From: Posidonia oceanica
Lineage: Eukaryota > Streptophyta > Magnoliopsida > Alismatales > Posidoniaceae
Direction of reading: 5' to 3'
Length of the DNA stretch: 64,000 bases
NCBI GenBank assembly: GCA_037176725.1
Contig: JAZBRS010000029.1
Coordinates: forward strand, 128,497,001 to 128,561,000
In this document: one piece after another, positions 57,054 through 64,000 of the stretch
Position numbering within the stretch: the first letter of the stretch is position 1
Layout: each line of letters starts with the position of its first letter
Program-made: the position numbers and the translations under genes
Notes under the pieces: model-generated
The model's database searches: none
Seen by the model: the letters and a program-made list of their open reading frames with translations, nothing else
Told to the model about the DNA's origin: nothing

Positions 57054-58279
57054 ACACCTGTTCAACCTTCTCCTGCGCAAACTGCCGCACACCACGGCCT
57101 GCACCCATGCCGTCTGCCCATACCGTGCGCGCCACCCCTACCAGAGCTCTCGCCCATGCCTCTGACACCTCCCACGCCATGCCCTACCACCCACGACCTT
57201 TATGCACCTTGACCAAACAAAACCATGATCTTTCCTCAGAACCAAAAAGAGAGGAACCCATTACCGGCTCACTCCCTCACACTTTGGCAGCCACTTTCCC
57301 TTGCTTCCAAAGCGACCCAGAGCCAAAAAACACCTTCTAAGCGATCCCTGAACATCCTCGGATGCCGACATAAACTCCAACAAGCCTCCCGAGCCTCCGA
57401 GCATCCTTCGCACCGTCGTCTTCCCCAACTCCGGTGAGTCACCCGAACTCCGATAGCAACCTCCTCTTGCTCGTCCAACGCCGCATTCTCCTTCCTCGCA
57501 CACCAGGAAGCACCTCCGGATGTCCCCGAGCACGTTCCAACACCGCCGAGCGACTGTCGGTTCCTCTAGCACCGCCGCGACCTCCGCGCCATCCAACTCC
57601 GGTGAGCCACGTCGGGAGGCACGTCCGTGCCCTTGCACAGGTACGAAACCACTCCCTTTCCATCCTCAGACTTCCCTCTAGCTCTCTCAGCCTCCTTCGA
57701 GTGCCTTGGTGGCATCTCGTGGCCTGTTGGCCTCCCCAAGGCCGGCGAACGCGGTCGTCGCCAGCGAGAAGAGGAGCAAGGTGGTTAGAGCGATCCGTTA
57801 GTCCATTTTTAATTCTGAATGCAAGTTCGCATTCGTGGGAATGTTGTGAAGCTTCCCCGATCGCCACCGGTCCCTTTCGCACCGCCACCAGCATGGACTT
57901 TGGCCCAGACGGCCGTTTTGCTTGATATCTATATGCATGTGTTCGTGGTTGTATGTTCTTTATTTTCATGCAATTAGTTTCCTGTCTTGCATGGCCACCG
58001 GTAGGAGATTTGGCTCCAAAGTTAGTTGTGCGAACTACCTAAGTTGCCAGCTAAGGCGCCGCTTGTAGCAGCGACTAGCCTGACTTTCCGGGCAGTGTCC
58101 ACGCCGACTTTGCACCGGCGTATCTCCCTGTTCGGACACCCCTTTTGTTTGTCATTTGCATGGATTTGATCTTGGATGTACCCTCTACATTTCTGTATGT
58201 TTAGTTTCTTATTTTGAATCGATTTGCTAGCCTTCCTAAGGCGATGAAGTTGCCTGTCTAGGAACCTACACAGGGTCCA

Positions 58280-58384
58280 ACCGCTGCTCTCGCCGGCGAC
58301 ATGTGCCGCTGCCACTCCAACAGGCGACGTGCATCGTCGCCCTGAGCACCGGCGACTAACCTTGTCGCCCAGATGACCGGCGAC
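58280..58384. repeat. Four 21-nt dyads at exact 28-bp period, second array
   Basis: Units at 58280, 58308, 58336 and 58364. The last two are perfect GTCGCC-N9-GGCGAC; the first two keep the right arm GGCGAC. Linkers are all 7 bases. An isolated unit is at 58055 (GGCGCC-N9-AGCGAC). Confidence 0.9.
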
Positions 58385-58991
58385 GAAGCTTGACATCCAA
58401 ACAGTAGCCCACATCCTTTGTTTGTTGCTTTGGTTTTTTCATCCACTTAGCATATTCAACCCCGTTGTAATTTCCTGATTGCTTTATTATTGCATCATGG
58501 CATTCTAGCCCTAATCATCCATATTTTGCATGTTTTCACTACGTATAGCATGTTTTCAAATGGCATTTAGGCAAGCAAAGCATACATTAGGCATGCATAG
58601 CATTATCGCCTACGGGTGTACAGTTAAAGGCAAGTATTTGCCGAAATTCCCGCATATGCGAGCGATTAGCCTTGAAAGATCGATTCCTCGGACGTGTCGG
58701 GGGTGCCTAACACCTTCCCGCACATAATAGGAGTCCTTACCATTTCTTTGGACCCATAATGACCATTATGCCCTTATCCTAGGCACGAGTCATTTTATTT
58801 TGCATAAAATCGCATCCACTTGCACGTTTTCTATGCTTTCCTCGGTTTTCCTCGTCTTTCCGATAATAGACTAGGTGGCGACTTTGTTTTGTCTTATCTT
58901 TTTGTTTCCCTTCTTCGCATCGTTATCCGTGAAGACCTCTCTCTTTCGGACCCTTGTCGGTCCGGATCCCTTGAGATGGGCATTCACAGGC

Positions 58992-59010
58992 TGGCGACTC
59001 TGCTGGGGAC
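58992..59010 (+). other. Primer binding site of second Tat element
   Basis: TGGCGACTCTGCTGGGGAC, nearly identical to the inner element's site, two to three bases after the LTR end. Confidence 0.75.
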
Positions 59011-60100
59011 TGTAGACTCCGGCTTTCGTTTTGGCTTTTCACTTGCATGGTTTTTCACTTGTGCTTGCCTTGCCAGCTTGCCTGTTTGCCTGCTTTACTG
59101 TTTACATTGCCTTTACTTGCTTTATTTATGCATTATACATGTCTAAATACTTGCTTAGCGCATTATACCTGCCTTTTGAGTGGTAATTGCTTCTCTTTAC
59201 ACAATTGCTATGCCACCACACATGCACATGCCATATATACATGCCTTTTGATGTGATGAGTGTTTTCTTTTCACTATCATGTCCACACACAATGCACATG
59301 CCATGTACATGCATTTTGCCTCGTTGTATGATTGTTTGCATGCCATGGCTTTTTGTTTCTCTCCCATTCATGCATATGCCATGTCTAGGATATTAGAAAC
59401 ATGTTTGCTCCCCTTTGGCTTAATTTAAAAGCAACAAATAAGCCAACTTTCAAACTTCAAGCAAAACTAGAGCTAAACTTGTAATTTTCCCCTTTGGTTA
59501 AATAAAACGCAAGTAAAATACTCTAAAGCATATTGCATGTCTGATCATATTAGAAAGCATGCATTTTCTCATCCCTAAGTCCACCCACTTAGTCTGAGAA
59601 GGACAGTCCCGGTCTCTCGTTTGGTTGCTTTGGCATAGTGCGAGCTGGTCGGTCTGTCCCCCCTTGTCTGGGGTCGTGTCGGTACTAGTAGAGGGTACAA
59701 CCCATGCTTAGGCAGGATCAAGGCCACTAACGCACCACCCGTTATACCTGAGCTTTGGCCAGGGTCTAGACGGGAACCTACTTTTTCTAACCTGTAGTCA
59801 ATGAAACCCATACCCATGAGTGAGTCCAAGCAGGCAGCCTACTCAGGATATGCATGGTGAGAGAGTGCATAGTAGGGCATTCATTTGCATGTGTGCCATT
59901 CATACCACCCTTAACTTATTTTGCATCCGTCCTCTGACACTTTTTGTTGTTTTGCAGGCAGGTGCGAGCTCCTTAGCTAGGATCTCGAGAGTCCCTCCTC
60001 TCTGTCTCTGAGCTATCTGTTGCCTCCGACAAAAGCTCTCCTTAGGTCTTGTGTCTTGCTCTCAGCCGCAGACCTCTTTTACACTCGCTCGCTGTCCGTT
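59011..60100 (+). other. Leader of second Tat element
   Basis: No frame of note. It starts TGTAGACTCCGGCTTTCG, similar to the inner leader CTCCGGCTTTCGCC. Confidence 0.5.
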
Positions 60101-62398
60101 ATGGCCCAACATATCGGCGAGCCTTCTTCCTCTTTGGCGTCGGAGGAGATACCGACTTCGGTCTCTCCTTCCCTTGCTTTGACATCCACTGTCTCTTCTC
60201 CACTTCTGGTGCAGGAGACTTCTCAGCCCCTCTATCTGGAACAAGGGTCGACCCTAGTCGACCTAGAGCTTGTCACCGAGTCAACCCCGGTGACCACCAC
60301 TCGGGCTACAGGAGCATCGCCTTCTGTTCCATCCCAAGGCCTTCCCATCCGAGGAATCTAGCATTCTGCGGCTGCCTCTTGCATAGAGTCTCCTTCTATT
60401 GACCCCTCTGTTTTCGTGCCCCCTTTGGCAGACCCTCTTTTGCGTCCTGGCCTGTCGGTCGACGAGTCTCATGCCTCGCAAGCACAACGTTTGTTGGCTA
60501 AGGTCGAGAGGCTGCGAAGCATGGCTCTTGCACTCAACCCGACTGCGGCCCACTCTTCCTGTCCGACCCTTGAGGTTCCGATGTAGCCCACTATAGCTCT
60601 ACAGGCTCACCACACTGCACGTTCACCCTTGTCATTGCCCCAGCTCGTCACGGCTTCGGCAATGCAGGCATCTTACCTGCCTCCTGTGTCTACACAACAC
60701 TATCTATTGCATGCTACTCCATCATTTGGTGGCTAGTCTCTTGGATTGGTAGGAGCACAGCACCCTCAGAGTCCGTTGCCCTGCACCGTGCCAGTGCAAC
60801 AGCTGCTGCTCCCACGCATTGCACATTACACTGCACAGCATACTATATATCCATCTCCTTGGCATTAGGTTCAGACCCCTGCATACATCCCACAACAATA
60901 CTCACAATTGCATCGGTATGCTGGCTCTCACGCTTCGACACCAGGTGGCATGATGGTGGATCCGGAGGAGCACTTTCACGCGACCCATACAGCGTACGCT
61001 ACCCCTGTCTCTACTACACAACCCTTGCCAACAGCAACTTCAAATCTCGTCCTCGCTAGGTTGGGAAATCTAGAAAGAGCACTTCGTCAAGTGCAAGGCA
61101 CGGACCGCCAGTCTTACAAATTCCGGGACCTCTGCTACTTTCCAGAGGCGATACTCCCAGCGAAATTCTGCATCCTGAAATTCCAAAAATATAATGGTAG
61201 AGGCTGCCCCATCTCACATTTGAAGGCATACTGCGGAGACCTTGCTCAGCTTCAGGCTGACGACTGGCTCTTGATCCGCCTATTTCAGAAGAGTCTAACC
61301 GGCCCTGCGCTCAAGTGGTTCACTTCCCTTGACATGGCCGCGATTCAGACTTGGATTGATCTTTCCCAGGCTTTCCTGTAGCAGTATTCTTTCAACCTCG
61401 ACTTGACCCCCAAGCGAGAGGATCTTATCGCCATTCGACAGAGGCCCCACTAGCCATTCGAGGAGTATGTCAGTCGCTGGCTTTCCGTAGCCGCCCAGAT
61501 CAAAGATAGACCCTCCGTCAAGGAATCTATCGACATGATCGTCAAGGGGGCACAACCAGCGACTGGGGGACTACTTAGCATGCAGCCTATCACTAGTATT
61601 GCATCGCTGATTAGAGCTGGCGCCCGCGTGGAAAGCTCATTGCGAAGTGGGAATTTCCTCGCACTTGCTGCACTGGCCGGGCAGATCAACAACAACTCCA
61701 GCAACAATCGCCATGGCAGCAACAAAAACAACGACTCTGCTCCTGGCTACTCCAAACAGCACGCCATCGCGTACGTCGATTCTCCCTCTGAGCCTACGTA
61801 TGCAGCGAGTCAGCCAGACTCTTCTCAGCTAGATTACGCACATAGTCTTGCACACACTGCTACCGTCGAGCCAGTACATCACGTCGCATAGGCTCGATAA
61901 GGATTCCAACCAGGACGAAGACGATCTCGTCGTGCCAAGTGTGATTACACGCCTCTGGCCGAACCACTGAGTGTTATCTTTCCCCAAGTTGAGTCACTTC
62001 TGAGACTCCCGGCTATCTGTTCGTTACCGAATCCCCCTCCGCGGTGGCATAACACAGATCGGTTCTACAGTTTCCATCGGACCACGGGGCATTCGACGGA
62101 TGACTGCCTAACTTTACGGGATGCCATTCAGTGCCTGATCAATTGAAAGATCATCAGCATTGACACGCAGGAGGCAACACCTGCACACACACCTGCACCA
62201 GCATTCGCACACCCTAGTGTAGCCGACCCTTCCTCTTCCGAGTCTGCAGGCTTCGAAGATGTCGGACCTCGGGGGTCTTCTCCCTCACACCAATCTTCTT
62301 TGAGTCTAGCTCCGCCCCGGTGGATCCTTTTGATCCCATCGGTGCAATATCCTTCGCCCACTTTTCCTAGCTCGCCCGAGGGATGCTCGAAGATGTAG
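60101..62398 (+). pseudogene. gag of second Tat element
   Basis: A single plus-strand frame starts at ATG 60101 (MAQHIGEP) and continues about 765 codons. The core has FRDLCYFPEAIL, KYNGRGCPISHLKAYCGDL and FQKSLTGPALKWFTSLDM, then SVAAQIKDRPS and VESSLRSGNF, matching the inner gag nearly residue for residue. The tail has TGHSTDDCLTLRDAIQ, the zinc-knuckle-like segment. In-frame stops: TAG at 60359, 60584, 60734, 60866, 61379, 61451 and 61889, TAA 61898 and TGA about 62144. No frameshift is needed. Beyond 62398 a different frame stays open to 62646. Confidence 0.8.
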
Positions 62399-62610
62399 CA
62401 GTAGCGTCAACAGCAAGCTCGACTGTAGCACCATCCAGGTCAGCATCTCCTCCAACCCTACCAGCTCCAGTGCTCCCTGCACTGCCATCCACAACTCCAG
62501 CAGCTCCAGTGCTCCCCGCACTGCCCTCAGCAGCTCCCCGTATTGCCGACCACAGGCCCCGCCGACAGTGCCAGCAGCGCCGGAGCAGATCCAGCACCTC
62601 CCTCTCGAGG

Positions 62611-62629
62611 TCGCTGACAGGTAAGTCCC
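62611..62629 (+). promoter_or_regulatory. Possible splice donor after gag
   Basis: GCTGACAG|GTAAGTCCC at 62620/62621 is a strong donor match, followed by a T-rich stretch. Ogre elements splice out an intron between protease and reverse transcriptase; here the donor comes before any protease. Confidence 0.4.
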
Positions 62630-62769
62630 TCTTACCCTTCTTTTGATTTCTGTAGTGTCTTTTCTTTTATTGCCATTTTGTTTTGCTTTTTCTCACCTAA
62701 TGGAAAACCATAAAAAATATAAAATCAGGAAAAACCAAAAACATGCATTCCTTCTTTTCATCTGCATCC

Positions 62770-62962
62770 GGGCTGGCAGCCCTAACTTCTCGACGATAAG
62801 TCCGTCAACTTGTCATTCGGGCTGGCAGCCCTAACTGCCCGGTCGACGCCCATCAAAGCGTCTATCTGGGCTGATAGCCCTAACTATCTGGCGATGGGTC
62901 CGTCAACTCATCACCGGGTTGGCAGCCCTAACTGCTTGGCGATAGGTCCGTCAACTTATTAT
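62770..62962 (+). repeat. Tandem repeat, four units of about 49 bp
   Basis: Units start at 62770, 62819, 62868 and 62916. Each opens with GGGCT-GGC-AGCCCTAACT (third unit GGGCT-GAT-AGCCC; fourth GGGTT-GGC-AGCCC), a five-pair hairpin, and contains a GTCCGTCAACT-like phrase. A related block lies in the inner element's 3' region at 14666-14678 on the opposite strand. Confidence 0.8.
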
Positions 62963-64000
62963 CTTGCACATATCATATCACCTCCTGCATGTACATATCA
63001 TTTCTAATATCCTTGAAAACCAAAAAGCACAAAAAAAATAAAATAAAAAACCAAAAACATGTTTTCCCTTCTACTAGTTTCCTCCTTTATGTTTTCCTAA
63101 AGCAAAAACCATAAAAATCACAAAACCAACAAAATTCCAAAAACACGTGTAAAATCTACAAAATACATAAACATTTGTATAATCTGAAACCCGGCTTTGG
63201 ACAAACAAGCAGCGCCGAGAGGGTGTCAAGTATTGACAATCTCAGGCAGAACTCACCCGAGCAGTGCCATCTCTTGCTTGTGGCTACATATTGAGACTGA
63301 GAGCAGAACACAGCATCTCGCGGAGCTCAAAACTCCAAAAGCGAGATCCACCCTATCAAGAGAGTCCATCAGACATGGAGAGGACCAAAGCAGAGCAGAG
63401 CATAGTTAGAGACTGTCTGTATATAGCAGAGGTTGAAGGTGTATGCCGACCAGCCGAACTCTTAACGCCTCACCCGGGACCGCTACCCCAAGGGGGCGAA
63501 GTCATGCATATCCAAAAGAATAGAGATCATGTGAGCAAAAAAATGATAACAAGATATGCATGCTGGGCAGAAAAGAAAAAAATGAAGAAAGAAGCTGAAG
63601 AAAGAAGGTGTCCATGAGAGGAGTGATTCGGACAAGTATCGAAGCTCCCTCAACTTTCAACTCCAAGCACCGCATTGCCAACTGCACGGGAAACTTTATC
63701 TAGAAGACTTGGCCCCACCCTCCGAGCGCAGCAGCACACTCCAACCCCTTTGTGCAGACAACAACTCTACCTCCTTGGCAGGCTAGATACAACTCCAGTC
63801 ACTCAAGAGGGGAAAAAGAAACATCAACCCGAGAGTGTCAAAAGCGGTAGTCGGTCCCCAAGGATTTAAGACAGAGGCTATGAAGCTACATCCAATGCTT
63901 CTGCTATCCGCGTGTAGCCAAAGGCTATACTCTGCAAAGCTGAGGCCTCATCCCGAATTAAGAGTGAGAATGAGAGCCACCAACCACAACTCGACATGGT
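62963..64000 (+). other. Second Tat element after the repeat, unassigned
   Basis: A-rich flank, then mixed sequence with no supported gene. Short frames only. Runs off the window. Confidence 0.4.

Larger units (their letters stand above)
56739..58988 (+). mobile_element. 5' LTR of second Tat element (2250 bp)
   Basis: Starts TGTAGACACTCC; ends CATTCACA just before the primer site. Contains the conserved GGGTGCCTAACACCTTCCC block (about 58700) also found in the inner LTRs. Its centre (about 57050-57900) is GC-rich with low-complexity open frames on both strands that I do not call genes. Confidence 0.75.
56739..64000 (+). mobile_element. Second Tat/Ogre-type element, partial
   Basis: It inserts in the Copia gag with LTR start TGTAGACACTCC, closely similar to the inner element's LTR start TGTAGACACCCC. 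LTR, primer site, leader and gag follow in order, all plus strand. After gag the sequence goes to a splice-donor-like site and tandem repeats; no pol is seen before the window ends. Target duplication cannot be tested because the right end is outside. Confidence 0.8.

Noticed and set aside
57434..57969. Open frames on both strands in the second Tat LTR
   Set aside because: GC-rich LTR sequence with Pro/Arg/Ser bias; no domain and no partner to compare.

Overview
The window is nuclear DNA of a flowering plant. Two intron-containing plant genes, a polypyrimidine-tract-binding protein of the PTB3 type and a GH28 polygalacturonase-like protein, have clean GT..AG exon structures. Most of the rest is nested, decayed retrotransposons. 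I cannot narrow the species from sequence alone.

Left side, 1 to 35.2 kb, is best read as one nested cluster. An outer Ty3/gypsy element of Tat/Ogre character has the end of its 5' LTR at 1-329 and its 3' LTR at 33468-35214, the latter preceded by a polypurine tract. Its own interior (330-7751, 9330-10886, 30963-33467) holds a decayed gag-like reading frame but no recognisable reverse transcriptase or integrase. On the opposite strand it carries two decayed genes: a plant-mobile-domain (PMD) gene and a DUF7745-like gene. A solo LTR of a related family (7752-9329) sits inside the PMD gene. A 20-kb Tat/Ogre element (10887-30962, minus orientation, LTRs of about 3.35 kb) sits inside the DUF7745-like gene. 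That inner element has gag, protease, a stub of reverse transcriptase fused in frame to integrase, a DUF7745 gene in sense orientation and a long 3' region built from hairpins.

Middle, 35.2 to 51.8 kb, is the gene island: PTB3-like gene (plus), a small secreted histidine-rich protein (plus) and the GH28 gene (minus). Small inverted-repeat transposons lie in introns of the first and last.

Right side, 51.8 to 64 kb, is a second nest: a LINE ORF1-like pseudogene, truncated by a Copia-type element (LTR, tRNA-Met-like primer site, gag), which is in turn interrupted by a second Tat/Ogre element (LTR 56739-58988, tRNA-Arg-like primer site, gag) that runs off the window.

The most unusual signal is architectural. 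The LTRs of the outer element, the solo LTR and the second Tat element, the outer leader, and the start of the antisense DUF7745-like gene all carry arrays of one 21-nt dyad, GTYGCC-N9-GGCGAC, mostly at an exact 28-bp period. The inner element uses a different 29-nt dyad, GTTGGACGC-N11-GCGTCCAAC, in seven clusters per LTR. Its 3' region holds more than a dozen hairpins whose stems vary with compensating changes. The Copia LTR has its own paired dyads just upstream of its TATA box. I know of no description of such shared dyad arrays.
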